Shown here: positions 1 through 12,009 of the stretch, piece after piece
How the letters are laid out: every line of letters starts with the position of its first letter
Numbering within the stretch: position 1 is the stretch's first letter
Origin: Tipula vernalis
Taxonomy: Eukaryota; Arthropoda; Insecta; Diptera; Tipulidae
NCBI GenBank assembly: GCA_958295665.1
Contig: OY282558.1
Location: forward strand, 312,886,092 to 312,950,091
Reading direction: 5' to 3'
DNA length: 64,000 nucleotides
Notes under the pieces: generated by a model
What the model was told of the DNA's origin: nothing
Seen by the model: only the letters and a program-made list of their open reading frames with translations
The model's database searches: none
Translations under genes and position numbers: made by a program

Positions 1-121
1 ACCCAATCGACCATACGACATTAGGCCTATCGACATTCGGCCTTCGGACTCATTCGAACTTTCGGCGTTCGGCCTTTTGATATTCGACCTTCCGGCACTC
101 GGCCTTTCAACATCGAACGAT
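1..121. repeat. Degenerate short tandem repeat (TTCGGCC type)
   Basis: The first 120 bases repeat a loose unit of about 15-25 bp built around ATTCGGCCTTTCGAC-like words (TTCGGCCTTCGG, TTCGGCGTTCGGCC, ACTCGGCCTTTC). It is richer in G+C than what follows. The array is cut by the window edge, so its full length is unknown. No coding frame is visible. Confidence 0.6.
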
Positions 122-690
122 TCCCTTGACATCAGAAAATATTTTATGGCCAGCCCAGATGATTGTGGAACTTGATAGAAGATGGTTTAATGCATTTATT
201 GTAAACTTTTTAGAATTTGAGCTGTAATAGAGTCCCTTGAAGTCAGAAAACATTAGTTAAAAAGTTTTCAGAATTTCTATATAACGGTGATTTGAGCTAA
301 AGTCCTTTCATATTAGAAAATAATTTTTGGCCGGCTCGGATGACAGGGAATGGTTTAGTGAGTTTGTTTATAAATTTTTATAATTTTTATTATTCAAAAA
401 ATATTTATTGGTCGGCTCAGATGATTATGGAATTAGATAGAAAATGATACATTGTATTTGATGTAAACCTATGTCGGTGGGCTGTGATATAGTGAATGGC
501 TCAGATTATGGAACAAGAGATAGGTTGGATTAATGCGTTTGTTGAAATTTTTTGAGATTTTCTATACAAGTGTGATTTGTGATATAATACGTTGAAGTTA
601 GAAAATATTTGTTGGCCGGCTCAGTTGATTTTGGAATTATGTAGAAGATGGTTTAGAGCATTGTTTTTCTGTAAAACTCCCTTCTTAAAA
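121..690. repeat. Degenerate tandem repeat, 80-180 bp units
   Basis: A diverged tandem array. The word GGCCGGCTCAGATGATTATG, in variant forms, recurs near 148, 329, 410, 493 and 614. It is usually preceded by CTTGAAGTCAGAAAATATTT and followed by TAGATAGAAGATGGTTTA and ATGCATTTGTTGTAAA. Spacing between anchors is irregular (about 80 to 180 bp), so units have gained and lost pieces. No coding frame or polymerase III boxes are visible. It may be satellite-like or the repetitive end of a larger element. Confidence 0.6.
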
Positions 691-754
691 GGCAACGTAT
701 GGTCAAACAAAATAGCGCAACTACTTGCATACATTATCTTAGCGCAAGTCTAGT

Positions 755-1430
755 CACCGTTGTTCAAGGACCAATGATATTCGTGTTATACACACCCGAT
801 TTATTTGTAACCAACAAAATAATAATATGAACTTCCTCCGGCGACACAGCCACCCTGGTACCACACAATACGCCCGAAATAGATATAAAAGGATTACAGA
901 AGCATATAAACAAAATCGCGGACTGGCTGAATGCATGGCGAATAAAAGTAAACGAAAACAAATCATCTCACGTCAGATTCACGCTGAATAAACATACTGG
1001 CTCTTCAACAACAATTGTCAAGTACTAAAGTTTGTCCCTGGATAGAAGTTTGAAAAAATCACATTGAATCAAAGTGCAACTAATTAATAAGTCCTTTTGT
1101 TAAATGTACGGGCTGGAAAGAAAATCTCAGCAGTCTTTACACAATAAAACTTTTTTGTACAAAGCGATAATCAAAAACAAATGAACATATGATATCCAGT
1201 TATGGGGAAATACCAGCGTGTCAAATAGAGAACTCCTGCGAAAATACTGCGAAGTATTATGAAGGCTCCGTGTTGCATTGGAAACAATATATGACGACCT
1301 TGGAACTAAAACCATTAAAGAAACAGTTAAAGAACTCAGTTCGAAATATTACTAAAAACTAGATATACATCTCAACGAATTGGCCACAGGTATGCTAAAA
1401 AAGGCCTCGATTTAGGCTACTAAGAATAAC
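755..1430 (+). pseudogene. jockey-type non-LTR reverse transcriptase relic, C-terminal half
   Basis: In shifting plus-strand frames this region translates to the end of a jockey-clade ORF2. At 755-835 it reads GPMIFVLYTPDL, corresponding to the GSVLGP...LY..DLP block. The catalytic FADD box is mutated to SSGD, followed by TATLV. From 880 to 1010 it reads KHINKIADWLNAWRIKVNE, then KSSHVRFTLN, the expected block after the active site. From 1145 to 1400 it reads IQLWG, then LRVALETIYDDLG and LSSKYY, and LNELA, typical of the jockey C-terminal domain. Several in-frame stops and frameshifts are present and the upstream half of ORF2 is missing. The element is dead and probably 5' truncated. Confidence 0.8.
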
Positions 1431-1434
1431 GGAT

Positions 1435-4420
1435 CCATATGGGCGCCTTAGCCCTAAACTTTGTTTAACCCTTCCGTGTAGGAGTTAAAAGTATCAATTA
1501 GTATGTGAGTTGCGGGAGGAGAAAATTAAACGAAAACTTTTAAATGTACTTTATACAAATAACAATAATTCACGGTGTTTTGTTAAAGTTCGTATTTTGT
1601 AATGACGTACACGTGTACGGCACTCCGCAGTAGAGATGATTTTACGCATATGACGTATGCGTGTACGGCACTCCACGCGGAATGGTTAAAGCCTACAAGA
1701 TAATACTTCAAAATTTTCTAACTTTTTTGATTTTGATATAGATACCTGTATGTCAAGTAACTTGATAGGCGATATTTCTATAGACAATATAACTTGCGGC
1801 TATATATGGAGATTTCATAAAACAAACATACAGAAACATCATAAACTATTTTAGTAAATAAAAAACTAATAAAAATAATTTTAATATTCATTTACAAATT
1901 TTACAATACTATTTACTCATATATGCATAAAAACAAATAAAATTATAATTAATATTAATATAATTAAGATTCGATTAGATTCTCGTCATGCGTCATTAAA
2001 ATCTGTCTTCCCCTTATACGCGATATAATACACCAATGAACTATTAACGACAATTTACAGTAACAAAACAACCATAAAATTTTATGTATATACAAAGCAA
2101 ACAATCTTACCATAAGACAGGATTTTTTTCTTAAATACTTTCATATAATTTTTATTTTTAGTTTTTGCTTTTATAGCGCAAAAAGTGAACTACCGGTTAA
2201 TATGCCGGCAATAAAAAACTATGATTTTATATTTTCTCTAATTAACCAAATAACTTGAAATTCGCAGGAAATTCGTATATCTGAATTAATTTGTAGCTAA
2301 ATAAATTAAATTTAAGTGGGTGTTTAAAATTATAATACCAAAAAAAAAAAATATTAGATAACCTCAATAAAATTCTATTGTGTGCTTTACAGAACACAAA
2401 AAATTCAATCAATATACGATAATTACAATAAGCATGGCTGACTAAACTTCCATAACAGAAAAAAAAAACAAAAAACAAAATATACGTCTCGTCCTTTCTT
2501 CTTTCTCTTTTCAAACTTTAAAATTTTACATGTTATCTCATTTTTTTCATTTCGTTATTTTGCTAACCCAAGTTAAGGTTTTTATTTCTTGCAAAACAAA
2601 AACAACAAAAATTAATAGTTTTTTTTATCTACTCTACAAAGATGGTCATTTAGTTTTACAATTTATTGCAACCTGAATAATGCAGAAACAAAATATACAA
2701 CAAAAAAAAAAATTGCAACCATTTAAAATTAGAGTTCTTTCAATATTTGCTATTTCATTTGAAACCATGTCAATTACTATAGTGTTGTTTCGTGTGTTCG
2801 AAATAAAATCCCACAGAAATTATTCAAATACACAATATACATACACAACACCAAAAAACCGGTTAAATAGGTGGTTATGAATGTAAATTATGTTTTACAT
2901 TTCAAGGGCAGCCATGATTTTTATAGTTTTTGAAATATACGAATAAAAAAAATTGATAATTTACTAGGTAGTGTTGTTGTTGGGTTGGATGCTGTGAGTC
3001 GATAATGCAGTTAGTTCGTCGTGTTGGTATTTTTTTTGGCAGTAAAATAAACGGTCAGACGATTTTTTTTTTTATGAATGGAGATAAATTTAATTACGGA
3101 AATTAAAATAAATTTTTTATGGGTTTGTGCGGACTATATACGATTATGTACATATGTATGTATATCTGTTTTTTAATGTCTAGGTTGGCTTCTGTTCGAT
3201 GTAATTCGATGGTGGAAAAAATAAATGTACTCATGCAAATTGAAATAAAATTTATTATTTTATGTCCATATTAATTAAATAAGATAAACAGATATAATCA
3301 GGAAAAATGTTGTTATTCTCTGTTGACCTTGAGAATAACATTATTGATAATGTATTTGATTTTGATGTTTCTTGCGATAAGAGTTGGTAAATGTTGGTGG
3401 GTACTTACCTGATATAGTTACTTTATCTAATTTTAATCTTTAGCAATATTTCAAAAATTTCATACTAAGTTTACATTTTCGTAGCTCAACAGTAAAATAA
3501 TTATTGTGAAATTTAAATTGGGAGCAAGAGGCAACAAGTAAAACAAAACAAAACATAAAATTCGAAACAATCTGGTGACAGTTTTATTGATTTTGTAAAC
3601 TTATAGAAATTAGAAAGAATATAACAAAATGTGAATCAAGGTTTTGTCTGTTTGGTTCAGCTTACTGACCTTTAAAAGAAAAGAATGTGAATGTGTTATG
3701 TTGGCAGCATCTTATTTCATGTTATACAGTAATATCAAAATATGTAAATTTGTATACAATTGATTTTTCCTGCTTTTTTATTGACAAATATATTAATTGT
3801 TGGCCAATCCCTCATAACATATCTACTGAAAAATAAGTAGAAATATCATTCATCCCTCCTCGTATTACTCTTCAAAAATGAGAACATTCCATGAGTTCTT
3901 TATGTTGGTAGTTTGGTTTCGTACTGAAAAGTTGGTCTTCTCATCAGGTAGCTACGACCAAACTATAAAATATATAACTCTCGCCAGTTAAATTAGGTAT
4001 CTGGCCAGAACGTACTTCAACGGAAATATTGGGATTACCGTGAACCATTAATAAATTTGTCTATAAAATGCCGAAAAAATCAATTGACTATAGACAGACA
4101 AATTAAATTTTTAGAATACGTTGGTATCAGATGGACAATTGTAGTTCAAAAAGCTCACGACAATTCCCGGAAGGAACTTCAAATCTTTCAAAAATAAATA
4201 AGAGTTATACCACGGTATACTTGTTTAAAGAAAATCAATTCTATTTCGAAGGTTGATACTTTGCGATAATGGTACTAACTTACCATTTCGCAATTTTTGA
4301 TGTCTAAATAAACAAAGCTACTGGTAAAATCATCTTTTGATGGCATATCTACTCTAATTAAGATGATAACGGTACACCAGCTGTATTTGATATTTTTTTT
4401 TTAATAATCTTGAATATGAT
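1435..4420. other. AT-rich stretch without recognised genes
   Basis: I see no coding region. One local repeat is clear: a 26-bp word containing GTGTACGGCACTCC occurs at 1603-1628 and again at 1651-1676. Poly-A and poly-T runs are common (for example 2341-2352 and 2460-2480). On the minus strand, the sequence at about 3400-3412 matches the 5' splice-site consensus CAG|GTAAGTA, but the sequence before it is not a recognisable exon. Confidence 0.5.
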
Positions 4421-4424
4421 AATT

Positions 4425-6700
4425 ATTTTTAGGAAATGCCTGCAATTTTAATCTCTTGAATATTGACGGTCTTTCGTGCCACATTCAGTCACTTATTGGA
4501 TTGCCTAAATTTGTTAGTTTTATTTGAAATTTAAATAATGATGATAAACTTGCCAACTATTCAATTCCGGGACTTATATTTTTTGCAAAGTATAATAATA
4601 ATTATCGCTCCATTTCAGCCTTGTATAGTATCGGTTTGTTTTCGGATGAATTTAGCTTACTACTAGAAAAATTTAATTCTAAAAATTTCTTATTCTCGGT
4701 GGATATTAACATCAAAATTTTAGATTAGAATATTTAACACTTCGTCAAATTCCATTGACCATGTTTTCTTCAGGGATTCTAATATTGAGATTAAATATTT
4801 GATTGAGGATTGCCGCATTATTGATGGCTGTTCCTTATTCTAATAAACTTGTTGATCTAATGTGGTGGTATATGCTATATACTAAATTGAAAAATATTCC
4901 AGCAGCTTGTTGAGGCTTACGAACTAAATTTCTAATGTACATTTCTTGTTAAAACCCGCAAACAATTTCGTAAGCTGACAGATGAAAAGGTACCTTACAA
5001 ATCTTAAATTAACGAAAACTAATTATACATTTCAAAGGAACAATGGGAATGGGAAATAGCAATGGGCTTTAAAATATAGAAAACTTATACAGTCAAGTCA
5101 CACAAATATTTGATGATGAGGGAAACAGAAATACTTGTACATTTGAGATTGCCAATAACTTTAACAAATATTTTTTTATAGCAATGTAACAAAAGCCCGT
5201 ATGGAGGTTCGAAAAACTTTAAATTTAACTAACAAATTTGTTAAACTTAGTAACAGCCCTAATATTAGCTTTTTCTTTATACCATTTTCATCATTTGAAT
5301 TATTTCAAATTATTAATTCGCTAGTAGTGCAATTATGAAAAGTATAAGCTTTATTATTGTTGATATGTTATGCTCCTTATTCAACCGTATCATAACTGAA
5401 GAGACTTTCCATAATTCTTTGAAACTTACTACGGTGATCCCTCTTTTTAAGACAGGTGACCTTTTAAAAATATCTAACTATTGCTCGATATTTATTCTTT
5501 CAATATAGTATCAACAAGTTTCGAGAAAGCTGAAAAGGTTCGTTTAGTTGATTTTTAACCGTATTAGTTACTTTAGTAGTTGTCAATATGAGGTTCGATC
5601 TGGTTTGGGTATACATAGAAGATGCGTTAATCACACTAATGAATTCACTTCATAAGGGTATTAATTTATCTCGTATGGCATCGACTTTATTGGTATAGAC
5701 ATTAAAAAAGCTCTCTGTTCAAGTCGTTTATTATTAAACGTTTTCAAAGAGTTAGTTGTGGTAACGACTTAAGTGATCCATTGGCTCTGGAAGTAGGTGT
5801 CCCCAAATGGTCTGTACTTGGCCCAATTTTTCTTAATATATATTAATTATATTTTTAGGCAACATTTTAATTGTAAATTTATTGCATTTGCTGATGATGT
5901 ATAGCATTTGTTTATACTATTCTAAATTATACCACTGTAATAGTGATTTAAATGTTTTGAGTAATTGGTTTGCAGCAACACAAATTCTTATTGAGTTCCA
6001 TTAATTTAATTGGTTTAATGACGATATAGTTTATCACAACCTTCGATGCTCTAGAAAAGATCCATGTCTAAAAATAGAGTCGGTAAAGACAGTAAAATAC
6101 TTAATTTTAACTGTAGTGTGAACTAAACAGGAAATGCCACACAAGTGAATTAAAAAATACACTTCACTCGTGCATTACTTCATTCGGTGCTTTCAATATA
6201 ACTTATCATGCTTTTATTGAGTCAAGTTGCTTTACGGTTCTTTGCTAGTGTGGAACTTATTATGAATCAATTGAGCTTTTGGTTATTGCTTAAAAGCATG
6301 CTATAACAGAATCTATACAGTAAACATTCTGATCACGATCACTCCAATCAATTTGTCCTGATTAAAGGAACTACTTTTTTTCATAATCATAGTCTTATCA
6401 GTTAGAAACGGAGAAAATTCTTTTATAATTCTAAGAAATTTTAACTTCCTTTACATTGAAAAATTGATAATAGGTTTCCAGTGTGGAAAATTTCAAATGA
6501 AAATTTGGTTGAACTTTTTTATTATACAGGTACATGACTTGAAAACTAATTCTTCAATAAATACTTTTTCGATGTTCAAATACCTTAGAAGTCCAACGGG
6601 CAGTCAATCGGCATAAAAAAAACCAGTTGCTTGAACTGGCTTCAGGTAATTAAGAAAAGGACGTAAAATTAATTACTGAGCGCTACTGTATAATAGGTGA
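4425..6700 (+). pseudogene. Ancient non-LTR retrotransposon, endonuclease and RT relic
   Basis: Plus-strand pieces in all three frames match a non-LTR pol protein. At 4425-4860 there are endonuclease-like blocks: an IPGL segment, SVDINIKIL (compare GDFNI), and SIDHVFFRDSN (compare the catalytic xxDH region). At about 5448-5560 the text reads KTGDLLKISNYCSI, corresponding to the KSGD..NYRPIS start of the RT domain. At about 5580-5700 it reads YEVRSGLG (Q.GFR.G), then a TDIKKAF-like block. At 5785-5850 LEVGVPKWSVLGPIFLNIY matches GVPQGSVLGPLLF. Near 5885 IAFADDV is the active site in a broken frame. Stops are frequent throughout. It is much older than the non-LTR copy at 38 kb, and I cannot assign a clade. 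Confidence 0.7.
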
Positions 6701-6994
6701 ACAATTTATGAAGTTGTTGTTGCCCTTGTAAATAAACGAAATTTTGTAAAATTGATACTTCTCAGTAATAAATATTTCATTTTTCGATAAATAAGACTAT
6801 AAAGCTATAGTAAAATACGTTTGAATCGAATCCTTCATCACACTCAGAAAACACATTAGTTATTGCAACCAAATTTCACACCTGCCGAACAGAGCAGATG
6901 CAGTAACTGGGATAAGGCAATTGTTATAACTTCAATTTTGAAAAGAATTATCCAATTCAAAGTTACTGCAAGCGTATTTTTGATTATTCCTTTG

Positions 6995-7030
6995 TGGGCC
7001 CACGATTATAGGGGGCCTCGAAATTTATTA
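6995..7030. repeat. GGGCCC-rich fragment related to the 9.83 kb hAT-type end
   Basis: A G+C-rich island in AT-rich DNA carries GGGCCCACGATTATAGGGGG followed by CCTCGAAATTTA. The same words in the same order occur at 9827-9870 (GGGCCCAAG..., GGGGGCCCGAAATTTA). The two look like diverged copies of the end of one element. The terminal CGCCACTG of the second copy is not preserved here. Confidence 0.4.
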
Positions 7031-7467
7031 GGCTTTCGAATATTAGTTCGAAGTCAAGATTAGATATATGGTAGCTCAGATTAAGCCTAAAGTAAACCAC
7101 CCTTTCATATTTGCAGAACATTTCTAGAACATTTTTAAGAAAAGGCGGTGATCTGTAGTTTTTAGAGAAAAAAGAAATTAATCCTGTTGCTATTAGATTC
7201 GTCTCAGATGCTGAAGGTATGCCAATACAAATTAAAATGGGTTTAGGTTTTGAGAGATATTTAAATTTCCTAAACTCGTTTGAAATTAAAGCTTCCGTCA
7301 TCAAATGGTAACGATTTTAGTATTTGTTGGATTGATTTATTTGTAACACGCACATCTAAACGGTTAATAAAAAATAAATTTACCTGTAAACCAGGTAAAA
7401 TCGGTTTATTTTGAAAAACTATTTCAAATATAAGGAAATTACAAATTCCAAATTAATTTTGCAATTA

Positions 7468-8683
7468 CAGGGTGACTGACACGAAGTGTTACCAACTTCA
7501 GACTGTTATTGCTGTGAAACTAGTGATGACAGAGCGCCTAAATTTACACTAATGACCGTTCATTCCATTGTTTACAAGCGTACAGAAGCATTTTAGTGGG
7601 AAATATTCAGAAAAAAAGTTATAGTAATAGTGTGAAATCACACTAACAGTGTGATTTCTCTATATTTGGTTGAAAAATCACAGCCGCAGATTGTTAACCA
7701 GTTAAAACATTTGCATGTGAATAAAATGTTTGTGTATCGCACCATAAATCGTTATAACGATACTAGCAGCATTGCAAAACGCCATGGTGGTGGATCGAAA
7801 CGCACTGCAACATCGCCGTATATCATTCGGAAGGTGAAGGCCAAATTGGCTCGGAATCCGCGCCGTAGCGGCAGAAAAATGGCTCGTGAGGCGAACATTT
7901 CGTTCAAACGGATGCAGCACATATTGAAAGATCATCTTGGACTAAAGGCCTTGAAATTCCAAGGAGTTGTTACGCTTGCACGAAAGTGGCGTTTTGCCGA
8001 ATTTGGTTTTCTCCGATGAGTCACCGTTCGTTATTGAGCAATATGTGAACAAGCAAAACGACCAGATATACTTGCCCGGCCGTTCTACTGATTGTGATGG
8101 TTTGGGCCGCCGAAACGGCCGAAAGCAATTCACCGATCGTTTATTTGGACTGTGGCATCAAGATAAATGCTCAAATTTATCGGGATCATGTGTTGGAGGG
8201 AGCGTTGAAGCCTTGGGCACAAAAACATTTCGGCCGCAGAGCCTGGACGTTTCAACAGGACTCGGCGCCGAGTCATAAAGTGCGCGTCAATCAAGATTGG
8301 CTGAGAAACAACGTTCCGCGGTTCATTTCCAATGCCCAATGGCCACCAAAATCACCGGATGCAAATCCGCTAGATTTCTCGGTTTAGGGTATTTTTAAGA
8401 GCTAAGTTGGGACAAAAAAATACCAAAGTGTCGATCATCTCAAGCAAGCGCTTCGCCGGGAATGGGCCAAAATACCGCAGAGCACTTTGGTGCTGCATGC
8501 AATAGCTTTGTCGGCCGCTTGAAGGCCATAATCGCGGCTAAGGGTGGCCAAATCGAAAACTGCTAATGCAATTCGAAAATTTAAATATTTGTGAACATTT
8601 TTTACTTTGATTCAATAAAATTCATCAAAAAATAAAAATTCTGTGGCGTTTTGTTTTGGTAACACTTCGTGTCAGTCACCCTG
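7468..8683 (+). mobile_element. maT (DD37D) Tc1/mariner-superfamily element with intact terminal repeats
   Basis: The left end at 7468-7495 (CAGGGTGACTGACACGAAGT and on) and the right end at 8656-8683 are perfect inverted copies over 28 bp, 29 bp if the flanking base is included. The left side is flanked by TA at 7466-7467. The right flank reads TT, so the target duplication has decayed on one side. The 1,216-bp length suits a slightly deleted maT element (about 1.3 kb). The transposase inside is broken, but intact terminal repeats mean the copy could in principle still have been mobilised in trans. Confidence 0.9.
7651..8566 (+). pseudogene. maT-type transposase, broken
   Basis: The N-terminal part (7651 to about 7965) encodes a helix-turn-helix DNA-binding region with IAKRHGGGSKRTATSP, a GRPR-like linker, and NPRRSGRKMAREANIS. 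The catalytic part follows in other frames: LVFSDESPF holds the first Asp, TFQQDSAPSH the second, and SPDANPLDF the third. Counting gives 37 residues between the second and third Asp, the DD37D signature of the maT clade. Damage visible: the reading frame jumps near 7965 and about 20 codons expected between the HTH half and LLRLHESG are missing; a second jump near 8085 removes residues before MVWAAETA; a stop follows SPDANPLDFSV near 8385. The tail, ending KAIIAAKGGQIENC and a TAA at 8564-8566, remains readable. Confidence 0.88.
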
Positions 8684-8689
8684 TTGTGA

Positions 8690-9690
8690 TTGTGTTATTT
8701 TTGCTTCTTTTTGGAGAGTTCTCCTATTTCAAATCAATGTTTGGGATATTATGTTTTAATCACTTTTAAAATTCCTCAAAATTTTTGCAGTGTAGCATGG
8801 AAATGAGGTGCATGACGTTCGAGACTGGAGGCGCATGACGTTCGAGTCAGGTTATTGAGATTTTCTAGGTTATTCGAGTATGTTTGAGATTGTAGGGAGT
8901 ATTTGATGGATCGATGTTACTCGAGAATCTTAGAGCCTATTCGAAGAAAATTATTGTTCGATATTTAAGATGTTATCCGGTACTATTTGAGGTGTTGTTG
9001 ACCTTAGTTTCAGCTTGCTTAGTAGTATTAGTAACATTAAATTACTTGACAAATAATTCGATATTTAAACGAAATTTTTATGGGGTTTCTAGATTTTTAC
9101 AGGCTTTCCAGAATTACTCATTTATATCTATTATTTATATCTTGTTTTTTGGTATTATTGAAATTGATCGCGATCTATCGAGATTCACATAATACGGAGA
9201 TTATTCGATTTTTTCTGAAAGAGAAATTTCTTAAGTTTTTCGATATTCCTAGGATTATTCGAGAATTTTAAAGATTTTCAAATTTATTCGAATTTCGTTA
9301 GGCAATGTTCTACGCTTAGCTTTGAGTTGTGGGAATTTGCAGAGTTACACATATAAATCTGAATTGTGATAGTAGATTTTTCGAGATGTTGCCAAAATAT
9401 CGACATTTCCTCAATTTCCTATAGGTTATTCGAAAATATTCAAGATAGTCTAGATTATTTACGTTTTACATGGTGGTGATTAGAGCGTATTCCTTTGGTT
9501 TTACTTACATACGAATAATCGATATTTTGGAACTTTCTAGAATATTAAAGATACATTGAAAATTTGATATTTTTGAAATTATTTCGAAATTCTTATTACT
9601 TTTCAAATGATATTCGAAATTTGTATTTCTTTGTTGATATATTTAGAAATCGTCAAAGCATTGAGTTGATTGCAGCTTTATTTGAAGCCA
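8690..9690. repeat. TTCGA-rich degenerate repeat region
   Basis: About 1 kb with frequent words such as TATTCGAG, TTACTCGAGAAT and TTCGATATTT, spaced 15-40 bp apart and diverged. Near its start GCATGACGTTCGAG occurs twice (about 8811 and 8833). Open frames of 60-90 residues here are low-complexity and do not resemble known proteins. It may be an old minisatellite. Confidence 0.45.
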
Positions 9691-9826
9691 TTGAACTGAG
9701 TCACGTTCTGCATCATAAATTCTCTCGAAATTAGATACTTTTAATGAATGCAAGGCTGGACAATTCAAAGAAATAAGTTTTTAACTAAAAGCTTTACCTT
9801 TTCATAGGTATACATGAAGCATTTTA

Positions 9827-9882
9827 GGGGCCCAAGCAAAATTTTGCGGGGTGGGGGCCCGAAATTTACAGTTACGCCACTG
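9827..9882. mobile_element. hAT-type terminal end
   Basis: Read on the minus strand from 9882, the sequence begins CAGTGGCGTAACTG and continues into a run of G and C (GGGCCCCCACCCC). A CAGTGGCG start followed by a GGGCCCC-rich stretch is characteristic of hAT-superfamily ends in insects. GGGGCCC..GCAAAA and TTTTGC..GGGGGCCC also form an imperfect hairpin. I found no matching second end, so this is a solitary remnant. A second CGCCACTG at 11685-11692 may be another solitary end. Confidence 0.5.
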
Positions 9883-9889
9883 AAACCAA

Positions 9890-11800
9890 CATCTATTTTT
9901 CCGCTTTTTAAAAAAGTCAATTATCCTTCATCAAATGCCATAAAATCACTTTATTTTAAAGTCAAGTTTCGTATTAAGAGATGGAAAACAAAAAATTTAA
10001 ATTGAAAACACGGCGGTATTATATTGCAACAACCGATTTTTCGCGGCTATAACTATATAATTGCACTGTGGAACTAATTTAAAACTTTGTTGTGAATAAA
10101 TTTCGTCCAGGACAACCACGAAAATTTTATATTTGCTGCTTTAGAATTGTTACAATCTTATAGTTTTACGTAAGTCAATAACATTAAAAGATTTTCTCTT
10201 TACACAACAATGAAATTAGTTGCTTTAGGGATTTTTTCTGTTATATAAAATTTAAGTGCCACAAACGGTTATTAGTTTAAAAAATGTATTTTAAATCTTA
10301 CAAATTTTCCAATATATACCTATTCATACATTTATAGTTATTTCAATAATACTTTACTGTACAACTAAGTGACAAAAAATTGTTGCTTTTTTGCTCCAAA
10401 ATTAATGCTCCTATATTCACAAAATGTAAATTCGCTCTGTAACGTAAAATTTCCGATTAGTACTAAAATGATATTCACGAAATGTATAAGTTTACAGTGT
10501 CCAATTTGTTGACGTAAAGCTACATATAATGATTTTATTGGCCCATAACTCGGTATAGTAAATATTTTTCGACATGATTTTTTCAGGAAGAACTACTCTC
10601 AATAGCATCTATTAACCTGGAAGAAATCAAGATGATTTAATTTGTAGTTTTTGCGATTGCTACCTTTAATTTTCTACGTTCTCTACTAAGTTCGACCTTA
10701 GACATATCGTCAAGCTGAAGGTATAAATTGATCACCCCATTCAGCAATGGTTGCACATTCCAAAAATCAGAAAGTCAAAAAATGCAATATATACATTTCT
10801 CATATTTTGCACCCTGCACAAACATTTTTTTGTGATTCATCATGGATTTAATTCGTAAAAACAGCTTCATCGGATTCAGGCGATGAAAATACCTACCAAT
10901 TTCTATCAGGTAAGCGCCTGTATATATACAGGCCAAATTTTTCTACACTACCATTCCAGTTTCAAGCCTGAATGTTTTGTTATGATTAATTTTTGGACAT
11001 TTCTTTTTGCCAAAGGCTATACTACTTTTCTTATAGCGGCGAATTCAAATGTATTTATTTACAGTGTAGAAGTTTTACAGTTTGTGAATACCTTTAATAC
11101 TCTGAAACTTTTGCTTTATAAACCATTTCTGTAAAGTTACAGCTATAGAGTTTTTACATTTTATAAATAGGGGTAAACGTCTTTGAGTAAATGTTGAATT
11201 TGTAACATCGACAAAAAAATCTGTACGTCTATAGCTTCAGCATTTCATGCTGCAGGTGTTACAAAGTTTGCTACTTCATTTCGCTAGACTTGTTAGGAAT
11301 TAGAAAGAGGTACACAGAAAGATGATGCGCTATTGAATATATTCAGAGAATAAATGAATGTTTCTGGTGAGTTGCGACTAAGGTATTACAATTACATAAT
11401 TTGTAACTCAAACATTAAGTTATTCTGGTTTATTCCAAATATATAAGTCTAGATCATATAAAACAAATACAATAAAATTTAATGGTTTAAAGTTTTTAAA
11501 GGGTAAAGTAAAATTCGCTAAAACTATAAGTAAATGGTTAATTCTTATATTTAAGAAAAAATCAGGGTAATAAGCTAACAGTTCAGTTGCTATAGCCTGA
11601 TAAGATGAGCGAAAAGTCATTTATTTTACACAAAAACTGGGGTAACGTCCTTCATAAAATATTTCTTTTTGTCAAAATCACGCCACTGCAGCTACACTAA
11701 TTAAAGAATGATAATTAAAAATGAATAAAAACTGACCTTTTTCTGGGCTAAAAATAGTGCTTTCAAAAATTTCTTAATTGTTAGTTTCTTAAAACTAACG
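9890..11800. other. AT-rich stretch without recognised genes
   Basis: Nothing identifiable beyond a splice-donor-like CAG|GTAAG at about 10906-10913 preceded by a modest pyrimidine tract, and a CGCCACTG hAT-like end at 11685-11692. Short open frames here show no domain, no repeat structure and no unusual base use. Confidence 0.5.
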
Positions 11801-11806
11801 TTTCTT

Positions 11807-12004
11807 CGCACTAAATCACATTTTAAATCACAAGGTTTAATCTTCACACAATCACTTTCCAAATACGAATAATAATTTGATCTCATTCGCCTTCTTATAT
11901 ACTTAAACCAAAGTTTCTAGAACTAACAAGCTTTTTTCAGTAAGAATCGTTAAGTACAATGTAGCACAGTTTTAGCATCAAAAATTTCCATTTTAGTACA
12001 TAGT
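11807..12004 (-). promoter_or_regulatory. Promoter-like repeat module, copy A (HSE + TATA)
   Basis: On the minus strand this reads, in order, TTCTAGAA at 11915-11922 (a two-unit heat-shock element), TATATAAG at 11894-11901, then an A-rich leader with TATTTGGAAAGTG, GTGTGAAGATTAAA and TTTAGTGCGAAG. The layout HSE, TATA about 15 bp downstream and A-rich untranslated leader is that of fly heat-shock promoters. A second copy lies at 62013-62249 with the same block order. A short ATG frame starts downstream, but the corresponding position in copy B is not ATG, so coding is unlikely. It may be an LTR fragment or the promoter of another mobile element. The activity is inferred from motifs only. Confidence 0.5.
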
Positions 12005-12009
12005 GGAGT

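Noticed and set aside
3395..3415. Minus-strand perfect 5' splice-site consensus, considered as a recursive splice site
   Set aside because: No pyrimidine tract precedes the CAG, so it does not fit the recursive splice pattern; a lone donor motif is expected by chance in 64 kb.
6984..7304. 106-residue minus-strand frame and the overlapping plus-strand frame (IRFVSDAEGMPIQI)
   Set aside because: Neither resembles a known family; the plus-strand reading has some protein-like character but is too short and isolated to call.
10870..10915. Short Ser/Asp-rich frame ending at CAG|GTAAG
   Set aside because: Only about 16 codons between a stop and the donor-like site, with no recognisable protein.
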